Below, piece after piece: positions 45,026-53,612 of a stretch of DNA of 64,000 nt. Location: positions 372,001 through 436,000 of the forward strand of contig NZ_SJSK01000005.1 in assembly GCF_004331645.1 (NCBI RefSeq). The letters are read 5' to 3'. A model generated the notes under the pieces. The model was not told the DNA's origin. It did not search any database and saw only the letters and a list, made by a program, of their open reading frames with translations. The stretch is from Pedobacter frigiditerrae. Lineage in GTDB: Bacteria; Bacteroidota; Bacteroidia; Sphingobacteriales; Sphingobacteriaceae. The translations under genes and the position numbers were made by a program. Position 1 is the stretch's first letter. Each line of letters starts with the position of its first letter.

Positions 45026-46867
45026 CTATTTATCATATAATTTTTCCATTTCATCATAATAGGCCTTTAAAACATAGAATGCCTTTTTCTTTTTTCCATT
45101 ATGGTCAAATAAACCCTTATTGTTCCATCCTTCCTGATAAATAGGATGATTACGACGTGGAGAACGGAAATCATTTAAAATCCAAGGCGATAAACCCGCA
45201 AAATTAGCAGGCATACGTTTAAACATCCCTACTTGTTCCCTGTAGTACCACTCTTGAAATTCTTCTGAATAACGAGTTAAGCTATCTGCATGAAAGCCTG
45301 AAAAACCTTCTGCCCCTGTTTCACTAAAAAATATTGGCTTATCGAATTTTGTGGCCCAGCTTACCTTTCTACTGTTATCTGGCAAGCCGCCATACCAACC
45401 TATATATTGGTTTACAGCTACCACATCGGTAAATTCACCCAATGGATCTTCAATTGTCTGAACACCCTGGATTCCAAAACTCTCTAGAGCAGCAGCCACA
45501 ATCCGGCTTTGGTCCATTTCCTTGGCTTTCTTTACCAGTTTGCTCATGAATAATGTCCTGTCTGCATTTACAGGCGTTTCATTACCTACAGACCATATAA
45601 TAATGCTGGCCCTATTTCTATCGCGAGTAATCATTTCTTCCAACTGGGTCTTTGCCTTTGCCAATACGTCGGCACTTTTAAAGTCAATTGTCCAATATAC
45701 TGGTATTTCAGACCAGACCATGATGCCTAAGGAATCTGCCGCTCTTGTCATATACTCATTGTGCGGATAATGCGCCAATCGAACCATATTTGCATTTAAT
45801 TCTTTGGCCTGTCCAAGTAAATGTTGCGCATCTTGATCACTATAAGCTCGACGAACTTGGTCTGGTATTTCTTCATGTACAGATATGCCCCTTAAAAAAA
45901 CAGGTTTGCCATTTAAAATCAACTTACCTGCTTGTATTTCTATATTACGAAAGCCAATTTTGTCAACTATCTTTTCATTCTTAGTACTGATGATAACCTG
46001 ATATAACTTAGGTGATTTTGGAGACCATAACCGTATGGTAGAAGACTTGACATTAAATGCAACGCTATCTCCAATTACGGTCAATTCACGTTTAATCTTT
46101 AACTCTGGAATTTCCAAGGTAACTTTCTCCTGCCCCTTTCTATTCAATTTTAACCATCCTTCAATAGTCTTGGCTTTGTTGGCATAACTGCCCTTGGCAA
46201 GTTGCAAACTGTAATCTTGCACAAAATCTTGTGGCACAAAAACAAGGTTTACATCTCTTGTTATCCCACCATAATTCCACCAGTCTGTATTTATGGTTGG
46301 TATTTCGTCAATGGATCTTTTATTATCTACCTTAACAACCAAAAAATTACCTTTTGCCTGTAATAATTTAGAAGGGATTTCAAAGTTGAATGCAGTAAAA
46401 CCACCTTTATGCATCCCTAGCTTTTTACCGTTCAAATAAACATCTGCCCTATAGTTAACGGCCCCAAAGTGTAAGAATATCCTCTCACTGCTCGTTCCCA
46501 AGTCAACGTCAAAAGATTTTTTATACCAAACCGTACCTTCATAGTACATGAATTTATCGGCTTGTGAGTTCCAATCACCCGGAACCTTAATGGCGTATTT
46601 ATCCGTGAAGCCAAATTCTTTCCTATCTGTTTTATTATCAAACTTCTCAGTATTCCAGTAAGCTTCCCTGTCATTTACATTTCTTTCCTCACGACGATAA
46701 TCATAAAAACCAGTTTCGTAAGGATCGATAATATATTGCCAGATTCCATTTAAACTAATCGTTTTTCTGTTTAGCACATTAGTAATTAGATTTGATTGGG
46801 CCTGTGAATTAGTAAAGAATGATATTGCTATTAATGCAAATAGTAAGGAAATTTTTATTTCTTTCAT
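45026..46867 (-). CDS. GH2 beta-glucuronidase-type enzyme
   Basis: 613 residues with a signal peptide. The GH2 order is clear: sugar-binding jelly roll (about 40-210, 'NYRADVYLNGKKLGMHKGGF', 'WWNYGGITRDV'), Ig-like domain (about 215-310), TIM barrel (about 315-605). The acid/base is E430 in 'IIWSVGNETP' and the nucleophile E516 in 'FFSETGAEG'. An N-x-K motif (N582-N-K584) is in the position used by beta-glucuronidases to bind the carboxylate (NKK in the E. coli enzyme), which favours glucuronidase over galactosidase. This fits the uxaC/uxuA genes. Confidence 0.9.
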   Translation of the reverse strand: MKEIKISLLFALIAISFFTNSQAQSNLITNVLNRKTISLNGIWQYIIDPYETGFYDYRREERNVNDREAYWNTEKFDNKTDRKEFGFTDKYAIKVPGDWNSQADKFMYYEGTVWYKKSFDVDLGTSSERIFLHFGAVNYRADVYLNGKKLGMHKGGFTAFNFEIPSKLLQAKGNFLVVKVDNKRSIDEIPTINTDWWNYGGITRDVNLVFVPQDFVQDYSLQLAKGSYANKAKTIEGWLKLNRKGQEKVTLEIPELKIKRELTVIGDSVAFNVKSSTIRLWSPKSPKLYQVIISTKNEKIVDKIGFRNIEIQAGKLILNGKPVFLRGISVHEEIPDQVRRAYSDQDAQHLLGQAKELNANMVRLAHYPHNEYMTRAADSLGIMVWSEIPVYWTIDFKSADVLAKAKTQLEEMITRDRNRASIIIWSVGNETPVNADRTLFMSKLVKKAKEMDQSRIVAAALESFGIQGVQTIEDPLGEFTDVVAVNQYIGWYGGLPDNSRKVSWATKFDKPIFFSETGAEGFSGFHADSLTRYSEEFQEWYYREQVGMFKRMPANFAGLSPWILNDFRSPRRNHPIYQEGWNNKGLFDHNGKKKKAFYVLKAYYDEMEKLYDK

Positions 46868-46882
46868 TTGTGTTGTATTTTT

Positions 46883-48388
46883 TTAATATGTAATTAAGCT
46901 TTTATCAGCAATGAGTATGGGTCCGTCATAAACTGGAATTTTTTTAAAATTGAAGATATTACCTTCTTTACTCCAATTACTTTTTGGAATTTCAAATACT
47001 TTACCTGTAATGATATCTACAAGAACAGGTTCATTAAAATTGCCATTTATGAAAGAAAAATCAAGGATCTTTACATCGTTGATATTTGTCGGAATGCCTT
47101 CATCAGACCAAATGGTATAAATTTGTTGCTTAGTTTTTCGATGTATGTATCCGTACACAGCTAAACTTCTATCAGTTCCCTTTGTATATCTCACTGCATC
47201 TTTTGCAACCATAACTTTTTTCTCATAGGTAGGATGTATATCTGTAATACGTTCTAGGCTATGGTCAAAAATTGAGGCAACAACTTGTACAGAACGGTAA
47301 GCCAACTTTGGACGGAGGATTTTTTTTGTAGAGTCTGATTGCAGTAGCCCTTTTATGTTTAACAATTTAATAGGCCCGCTAGTGTAAGCAATATCTGAGA
47401 TCGTAAAAACGCTCGATTCTACATCATGACCTAAATTGCTCAGCATTCTACGTGTATTCCATTTTGCTTGAGAAAGCTCCGTCCAATTGTAATCTCCAAG
47501 AGCACCTCTGCCAAAACCAGGACCAGAGGGTGCCCCGTTTTCTCCCTGCCTTAATTTTACCTTGCTATCGTATTTTTTTAAAATGTCCCTAAGCTTTTCT
47601 ACCAATAAATCATTAGCATCAGGATTATAGACATAATCATGGTAAGTAATGTTATCAAAAAGATGCAGTTTGTTTCTATCCTTCAGAATTTTAAAAAATT
47701 GGTCTGCATATTTTAAATCGATGTGCCCTAAAGATAAGCCAGATACTTTTGCATTAGGCTGTAGTTTTTTGATGATGTCAATCGTTCTGATATTAATTGC
47801 AGCTACAAAATCGGGGGTGTTTTGCAGGTTGTCTCCAAAATTTCCTTCATTCCAAATTTCCCACTCATCTACCCTATCTTTATACCTACGTACCATTGCA
47901 GTCGCAAAATTATCCCAAGCTGTTAATGCTTCTTCAGAATGAGGCAAACCTGCACCCAATGCAGAACCTCCTCCGCCAGGGTAAATTGGATTACCATACG
48001 AAATTTGCAGCCAAGGCTTTAGACCACGTTTTACGGCATCATTTATAATATGATCTAACCATTTCCAATCATATTGACCTTTAATTTTTTCCGTTTTTGC
48101 CCATCCACCTTGCAATCTAATTTTCCTGATCCCCAAAGGAACCAGATATTCTTTGTAAGAATCGTAATTTGCAAAATCACGATCCAAGGTTTCGCAACCA
48201 ATTATCCAATTAGATGAATCAATCTCATTTGCCATTTTAGGTTTTACGTTACCCAAAAACGGGAAAGAAACAACTAATTCTGGTTGGTCGCTTTTTACTG
48301 TAGCAATTTTGTTTTGCTGTGCTTTACAACTATAAAAAGCAATTAAAAACCCTATTAAAACAACTATTTTTTTTGAATTATCCATCAT
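46883..48388 (-). CDS. Clan GH-A glycosidase lipoprotein, GH39-like
   Basis: 501 residues with a lipobox (IAFYSC, Cys 21). The TIM barrel carries E181 in 'WEIWNEGN' (acid/base) and E283 in 'LRQGENGAPS' (nucleophile), and 'GIRKIRLQGGWAKTE' on an early strand. The overall look is GH39 or a related GH-A family; GH39 includes beta-xylosidases and alpha-iduronidases. A C-terminal beta domain of about 120 residues follows. It is sandwiched 3 bp from GH97 and 15 bp from GH2, so it is co-translated with them. Beta-xylosidase activity is a reasonable guess, not shown. Confidence 0.75.
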   Translation of the reverse strand: MMDNSKKIVVLIGFLIAFYSCKAQQNKIATVKSDQPELVVSFPFLGNVKPKMANEIDSSNWIIGCETLDRDFANYDSYKEYLVPLGIRKIRLQGGWAKTEKIKGQYDWKWLDHIINDAVKRGLKPWLQISYGNPIYPGGGGSALGAGLPHSEEALTAWDNFATAMVRRYKDRVDEWEIWNEGNFGDNLQNTPDFVAAINIRTIDIIKKLQPNAKVSGLSLGHIDLKYADQFFKILKDRNKLHLFDNITYHDYVYNPDANDLLVEKLRDILKKYDSKVKLRQGENGAPSGPGFGRGALGDYNWTELSQAKWNTRRMLSNLGHDVESSVFTISDIAYTSGPIKLLNIKGLLQSDSTKKILRPKLAYRSVQVVASIFDHSLERITDIHPTYEKKVMVAKDAVRYTKGTDRSLAVYGYIHRKTKQQIYTIWSDEGIPTNINDVKILDFSFINGNFNEPVLVDIITGKVFEIPKSNWSKEGNIFNFKKIPVYDGPILIADKSLITY

Positions 48389-48391
48389 CTT

Positions 48392-50395
48392 TTATTTTAT
48401 CTTTTCTAACTTAATTGCAAAGCCGCCACCGTTGGCCATTTGTATTTCAAGCGAAGAAGCTTTATCAATTTTTTGAGTAGTTTTTTTATAATCGCTTCCT
48501 ATTCTGTTGGCGTTAATACCGTCAGAAAATATGGTGGCTTGGTAATCACCTGCATCTAAAAAATCGAATTTAATTTTAACATTTTTACCCGTCCAATTAT
48601 TTAAGCCCGCTATATGCCAAGTACTGCCTTTTCTTCTAGCAATCACCGCATGATCGCCTATTTTACCCTCTAATGGAATGGTATCATCCCAAGTATTTGG
48701 CATAGCAGCTAGGTAAGCTAGAATTTCTGGCTCTTTTTGATATGCAGTTGGCGCATCTGCAAGCATCTCAAATGGAGCATAATACATGGTAAACATAGCC
48801 AATTGATTACACCTTGTCCCTAAGGTCATTGGTCTGAAAAAGCTCTTTCTATAGTCTATTAAGTTTGAATTGTACAAGCCACCAGGTGTATAATCCATCG
48901 GCCCAGCCAACATCCTGGTAAAAGGTAAAATTGTTGCTTGGGTTAAAATATCAACCTCAGAAAATTTGTTCCATTCCAGGCCTTGCACAGCTTCAAAGTT
49001 AAGTATGTTAGGGTAGGTTCTTTCTAACCCTGTTGGTTTATAAGCTGCATGAAAATCAATGATCATTTTACGTTTGGCAGTCTCTTTAGCCAGCCTCTCA
49101 TAAAAACAAACAACAGTTTGATCATCGCGATTCATGAAATCAACCTTCACCCCTTTAACTCCCCATTTCTGAAATTGATCTAACGCTTCAATCATTTGTC
49201 TGTCTAAGGTATGCCAAACGCACCACAGAATAATTCCAACACCTTTTTGCTTTGCATAGTTAAACAGATAAGGCATATCTAATGTGCCCGACAAAGCTGT
49301 TGTACCACTGGTAACTACAGAACCATCGTTTACTTTTAATAAATCGAATTGATCACTCCAACCTTCGTCCATCATGATGTACTCTAGCTTGTTCTCAGCT
49401 GCGAAGTCGATAAAATATTTATAAGTTGCTGTGTTAAAACCCGATTTAAAATCAACTCCAGTAAGGTTATTCGCATTCCACCAATCCCATGATACTTTAC
49501 CTGGCTTAATCCAGGAGGTATCTTCAATTTTATTTTCGCTGGCTAGTAGATACACTAAATTGTTGTACAGAAGATCCTTATCATTTTCTTCCAAAATCAT
49601 TAACCTCCAAGGAAAATCTCTGATACCTTCTGTTTCAGCAATGTAATCTGCATCCAATAAAGAAAGCTTATTAAAATTGTCTTGTCCGCCAATGGTATCC
49701 TTTAAAATAAATTTTGGAGAAATTCCTTTTAGTGTGTTATTGCCAGCATAGGTTAAATAGTAACCTGGATAATCTAATAAATCTGATTCCGTAATAGCCA
49801 CCTTTATGCCGTTACTCTCTGTAACAAAAGGCAATGAGGCAATTGGCTTACCTATCAGGGAAGAAATTTTTTTCTTAAAAAACTGTTCTTCGTAACTAAA
49901 CTGAAACGAATTGGTGGTTTGTATCCAAGCATCGGCGTCAGCAGTAAGCTGATAGTTAATCTGCTCCTCCTTTACTTTTATTCTGCCTGGTAGAGATGTT
50001 CTAAAACGATAAGCTACTCCATTATCAAAAACCCTGAATACGATGTCATAGTTTTCTTTAAATTTAATGATAATCTCATTGTATGCATCTCTGTAATTGG
50101 ATGCCATCCCGTACAGCGGTTGAACATTTTGATTGACGTTTCTTCTGGAAGTTTTTACAACCGTATTATCTTCCCCTATTATTTTACCATCGCTTAGCAA
50201 AATAGCTAGTTTACTAGGCAATAACACCTGCTTTTGATTATGGGTTACGCTATAGGAAAGCGTTTGACCTGCCGTGATTTTCACCTCTGTTTTTGCATCA
50301 GGTGAGAAGAGGCTAAAATGCTTCTTCTGTGCAACCACTCTACTGCTGTAAATCAAGCAAATAATACCTAAGAAAAGTTTATATCTAGAGTTCAT
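48392..50395 (-). CDS. GH97 glycosidase, retaining (alpha-galactosidase-like) type
   Basis: 667 residues with a signal peptide. An N-terminal beta-super-sandwich (to about 290) is followed by a TIM barrel ('WDWWNANNLTGVDFK', 'YIMMDEGWSDQF'). D419 in 'GVKVDFMNRDDQ' and E474 in 'NFEAVQGLEWN' match in context and spacing the nucleophile and acid/base of the retaining GH97 alpha-galactosidase of Bacteroides thetaiotaomicron, as I recall them (D415, E470). Inverting SusB-type enzymes have no Asp at this place. A retaining alpha-galactosidase-like activity is therefore preferred. It follows GH3 after a 100-bp gap that contains an inverted repeat. Confidence 0.9.
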   Translation of the reverse strand: MNSRYKLFLGIICLIYSSRVVAQKKHFSLFSPDAKTEVKITAGQTLSYSVTHNQKQVLLPSKLAILLSDGKIIGEDNTVVKTSRRNVNQNVQPLYGMASNYRDAYNEIIIKFKENYDIVFRVFDNGVAYRFRTSLPGRIKVKEEQINYQLTADADAWIQTTNSFQFSYEEQFFKKKISSLIGKPIASLPFVTESNGIKVAITESDLLDYPGYYLTYAGNNTLKGISPKFILKDTIGGQDNFNKLSLLDADYIAETEGIRDFPWRLMILEENDKDLLYNNLVYLLASENKIEDTSWIKPGKVSWDWWNANNLTGVDFKSGFNTATYKYFIDFAAENKLEYIMMDEGWSDQFDLLKVNDGSVVTSGTTALSGTLDMPYLFNYAKQKGVGIILWCVWHTLDRQMIEALDQFQKWGVKGVKVDFMNRDDQTVVCFYERLAKETAKRKMIIDFHAAYKPTGLERTYPNILNFEAVQGLEWNKFSEVDILTQATILPFTRMLAGPMDYTPGGLYNSNLIDYRKSFFRPMTLGTRCNQLAMFTMYYAPFEMLADAPTAYQKEPEILAYLAAMPNTWDDTIPLEGKIGDHAVIARRKGSTWHIAGLNNWTGKNVKIKFDFLDAGDYQATIFSDGINANRIGSDYKKTTQKIDKASSLEIQMANGGGFAIKLEKIK

Positions 50396-50419
50396 TGTGA
50401 GTTAATTATTTCAATTAGT

Positions 50420-50445
50420 ATTTAAAGTATATCATTACTTTAAAT
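50420..50445. repeat. Perfect 10-bp inverted repeat between GH3 and GH97
   Basis: ATTTAAAGTA at 50420-50429 and TACTTTAAAT at 50436-50445 are exact reverse complements separated by TATCAT. The structure lies 25 bp upstream of the GH97 start and 51 bp downstream of the GH3 stop. It is too AT-rich for a strong terminator and could be an operator, a processing site or a weak attenuator setting a lower level for GH97 and the genes beyond it. Confidence 0.5.
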
Positions 50446-50495
50446 GAATAATATAATCATTTAAAAACCGTTCATACGGGAATTTCTATGTTGGG

Positions 50496-53138
50496 TTAGT
50501 TAAAAATAAATTGCTTTTGGATGGATTTACCTTGTGAAATTAACACTGCGTTAGGTTGAGCACCGCCTACTGCTATATCTAAACTACCTTTCATAAGTTC
50601 TAATTTCCCAAGGCTGTTTACTTCGCTAAGTTCGTTGTAGCCCAATTTGAATTGCAATTGTTTTGTTTCTCCAGCTTTAAAATAATTACGTTGATAACCT
50701 TTCAATGTTCTAATAGGCGTTTTATACGAATTATTCTTATGAGCCAAATAAAGTTGAGCCACCTCATCGCCAGCAATTTTACCAGTATTTGTAATATCTA
50801 CCGAGACCAATATTTCATTAGATTTTGGAGACTTTGAAATTTTAAGGTTGCTGTATTTAAAAGTGGTATAACTTAATCCATGCCCGAATGCAAATAATGG
50901 TTCTCCTTTAAAATAACGATAGGTTCGGTTATCCATACTGTAATCCTCGAAGTCTGGCAAATCGCTTATGTTTTTGTAAAATGTTATCGGCAAACGCCCG
51001 GCTGGGTTGTAATCTCCAAACAGAACATCGGCAATTGCTTGACCACCTGCCTGGCCACCATACCAAGCCTGTAAAATAACAGGCAAATTTGCAGCTTCCC
51101 ACTCGAAACCCATTGCTCCACCACTCATGTTTACAAAAACTACTGGCTTCCCTGTAGCTTTCAGAGCTTTCATTACATCGGTTTGTATTTTTGGCAGCTC
51201 AATGTTTGTACGGTCTCCTCCTTTAAACCCCTCAACTGATACCGGCATCGCCTCACCTTCTAAACTTGCAGCTATCCCACCTACAAAAACAATCACATCG
51301 GCATCTTTAACTCTTGATGCAATGGTTGCGGGACTAGCTGTTTCGATAGTACCCATGTTAAATTCGATTTCTGCGTTATCGCTATACTGCAGGTAATCGA
51401 TCACGAGTTTATATATTTTACCTTTTTGTACTTTAAGCGTATAGTAACCTCCCTTTAAATCCGTATCGATTTGCTTTTCGCCATTTACAAATAACTTTAC
51501 ATTATCATCACCTTTTAGCTCGAACACTACCTCTCCAGATTCATCAGCTTTATAATCCGCGGTAAAGCGCATTGAAAATTGATTGGCAATAATTCCTTCT
51601 GCAACTTGTTCTCCATCTCCCCATTGGAAGTTGATTTTTGGCACTCTTGAAACAACCGCGGGTTTGCCTTCCCATTTATTATTCTTAAAATATGCTACTT
51701 GGAATCCTGGCTTGCCCTCAAAGCTAAAATTATTACCCTTCCAGTTTGGCTTAAAAACCTTGTTATCTATCAGATTACAACCTTTTTCGTAAACAACCTC
51801 GATACCTTGTTTACTGCGAATACCATCTAAAACTGATGAAATATACGATGGAAAACCGTAATAATTGGCCAACATTACAGTTTTATCATCAGCATTTGGG
51901 CCAACGAGTGCAATCTTTTTAACTCCTTTACCGAAAGGCAAAACATTAGCACTTTTTTGCTTGAGAGGTTCATTTTTTAACAACACCATCGACTGACGAG
52001 CCATTTTTAAGGCATGTGCCTTGTGTGCAGCGCTTTCCAAAACAGAAGTGTCAATTTTAGAAAAAGGAACTTCTTTATCCTCATCAAACATACCGAGCCT
52101 AAAACGGATGGTAAAAAGTCTTTTAACAGAAGTCGTGATTTCTTTTTCGGTGATCAAGCCATCATTAACTGCTTTTAACAATGCCCTATACGTTGGGTCG
52201 CCTGAACACTCGCAATCAGTACCGTGTAAAACGGCATCAGCGGCGGCGGCCTCTTTGCTTGGATGAGTTTTATGTGTTCGCCAAAAATGACTAATCCCAC
52301 CACAATCTGACGTTACATAACCTGTAAACTTCCAATCATCACGCAAAATTTTCTGCATTAATTTATCGCTTCCACAACATGGTTGACCATCAAAAGCATT
52401 ATATGCACACATTACGCCACTTACTTTAGCATCAACTATCAAATCTCTAAATGCCGGCAAATAAGTATCCCATAAGTCAAAATCAGATACTTTGGCATTA
52501 AATGTACTTCTGTTCCATTCTGGACCGCTATGTACTGCAAAATGTTTTGCACAGGCTGATGCTTTGAGGTATTTGGGATGATCGCCTTCTAAACCCCTAA
52601 CAAATGCTTTTCCCAATGTTCCGGTTAGGTATGGGTCTTCGCCATAAGTTTCTTGTCCTCTACCCCATCTTGGATCTCTAAAAATATTAATGTTAGGTGT
52701 CCAATAAGTTAGCCCTAAATATATACCGGTTTTCCCTTGTCTTTTAGAATCGTTATATATCGCTCTACCTTCTATTGCACTATAATTCGCCATAGTTTTA
52801 AGCGATGTTGTATCCCAAGTGGCAGCCATTGCAATAGCTTGCGGATAGGATGTTACATTGTATGAACTACGGGCTACTCCGTGTAAAGTTTCGTTCCACC
52901 AGTTGTAAGCAGGAATGTTTAATCGCTTAATGGCCGGAGAATTATTAACCATTTGAGATATTTTTTCTTCTAGCGTTAACAGGCCAACTAAGTTATCTAC
53001 CCTTACTTCTGTTGGTAAAGTGCTATTTTGAAATGGGTATTGATGCTTCTTTTGAATTGAAAATGAAAGGAAGGTAAAAATTGAAATTACAAAAGCTATT
53101 GCTAAAATATTTTTAAATGACATCTGTGTTTTAATCAA
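50496..53138 (-). CDS. GH3 beta-glycosidase with PA14 insert (beta-xylosidase/beta-glucosidase type)
   Basis: 880 residues with an N-terminal signal or anchor. The GH3 N-terminal barrel includes 'NIPAYNWWNETLHGVARS', 'FRDPRWGRGQETYGEDPYL' and the nucleophile D278 in 'GYVTSDCGGI'. The C-terminal alpha/beta sandwich is interrupted by a PA14 domain (about 470-590; 'LKGDDNVKLFVNGEKQID') and ends in a fibronectin-III-like domain. 'YNWWNETLHGVAR' is typical of the beta-xylosidase-like branch. The enzyme is retaining and exo-acting. It is the first gene of a run of eight CAZyme genes down to GH125 and carries element copy C upstream. Confidence 0.94.
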   Translation of the reverse strand: MIKTQMSFKNILAIAFVISIFTFLSFSIQKKHQYPFQNSTLPTEVRVDNLVGLLTLEEKISQMVNNSPAIKRLNIPAYNWWNETLHGVARSSYNVTSYPQAIAMAATWDTTSLKTMANYSAIEGRAIYNDSKRQGKTGIYLGLTYWTPNINIFRDPRWGRGQETYGEDPYLTGTLGKAFVRGLEGDHPKYLKASACAKHFAVHSGPEWNRSTFNAKVSDFDLWDTYLPAFRDLIVDAKVSGVMCAYNAFDGQPCCGSDKLMQKILRDDWKFTGYVTSDCGGISHFWRTHKTHPSKEAAAADAVLHGTDCECSGDPTYRALLKAVNDGLITEKEITTSVKRLFTIRFRLGMFDEDKEVPFSKIDTSVLESAAHKAHALKMARQSMVLLKNEPLKQKSANVLPFGKGVKKIALVGPNADDKTVMLANYYGFPSYISSVLDGIRSKQGIEVVYEKGCNLIDNKVFKPNWKGNNFSFEGKPGFQVAYFKNNKWEGKPAVVSRVPKINFQWGDGEQVAEGIIANQFSMRFTADYKADESGEVVFELKGDDNVKLFVNGEKQIDTDLKGGYYTLKVQKGKIYKLVIDYLQYSDNAEIEFNMGTIETASPATIASRVKDADVIVFVGGIAASLEGEAMPVSVEGFKGGDRTNIELPKIQTDVMKALKATGKPVVFVNMSGGAMGFEWEAANLPVILQAWYGGQAGGQAIADVLFGDYNPAGRLPITFYKNISDLPDFEDYSMDNRTYRYFKGEPLFAFGHGLSYTTFKYSNLKISKSPKSNEILVSVDITNTGKIAGDEVAQLYLAHKNNSYKTPIRTLKGYQRNYFKAGETKQLQFKLGYNELSEVNSLGKLELMKGSLDIAVGGAQPNAVLISQGKSIQKQFIFN

Positions 53139-53306
53139 ATTTTATATTAAATAAACCATTTCTACAAATTAATTATTGCAGGATTTCGTGCCAAAATATT
53201 TGCAAAAAATTTCTTAAGATATTGATTAAATACAGAAATTAAATATTTGGCCGTGCATCTTTTGAAATAATCAATAATTTGATCATTATCCTTAAATGCT
53301 TGTTAA

Positions 53307-53371
53307 CAAAAATAGAATAGAATAGCGCATTGGCATTTATCTATATTTGCACTTCTTATTATTATATTTGC
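53307..53371 (-). promoter_or_regulatory. Promoter with tandem GCAAA element, copy C (GH3-led CAZyme operon)
   Basis: Plus-strand reading: CAAAAATA at 53307-53314, 31 bases, TTTGC at 53346-53350, 16 bases, TTTGC at 53367-53371. On the coding strand the -7 box TATTTTTG is about 170 bp upstream of the GH3 ATG, giving a long leader. Spacing is identical to copies at 28782, 32558 and 55590. The element lies about 95 bp beyond the SDR relic at 53467. Confidence 0.68.
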
Positions 53372-53466
53372 TTTAGTGATAAATTTCCAAAAAAAAACTC
53401 CATTTTTTTCTTCTTATGTAAATTTTGTGGATATGAACTTTTATGATTATTGTCTACTTAAGATTA

Positions 53467-53575
53467 TTAAATTCCGCCATTCGCTAAAAACCCTCCATCA
53501 ACAGCAATGGTAATTCTAGTTACAAAACCTTAAGCTTCATCATCTAATAAATAATAGTTCCTAATTTTCCATTTT
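53467..53575 (-). pseudogene. Relic of the 3' end of an SDR mannonate oxidoreductase gene
   Basis: Translation of the minus strand from about 53554 to 53467 gives YYLLDDEA, a stop, then GFVTRITIAVDGGFLANGGI and a stop. This matches the end of the intact SDR at 30176 (YLLDDEASGFVTGVTISVDGGFLASAGI). Just upstream a one-base shift leaves 'KLGTIIY', matching 'QLIGTMKY'. At least one stop and one frameshift are present and the rest of the gene is gone. It lies 38 bp beyond the GH36 stop, so a second SDR copy once followed GH36 or the segment was duplicated. Confidence 0.85.
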
Positions 53576-53612
53576 AAGTTTGAAATTAGCTCTTATAAAA
53601 TATTAAATTAAG

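Noticed and set aside
53342..53370. Two perfect TATATTTG octamers on the plus strand look like promoters pointing right
   Set aside because: No plus-strand gene follows, and their TTTGC parts fit the 21-bp-spaced operator of the minus-strand GH3 promoter, which explains them better.
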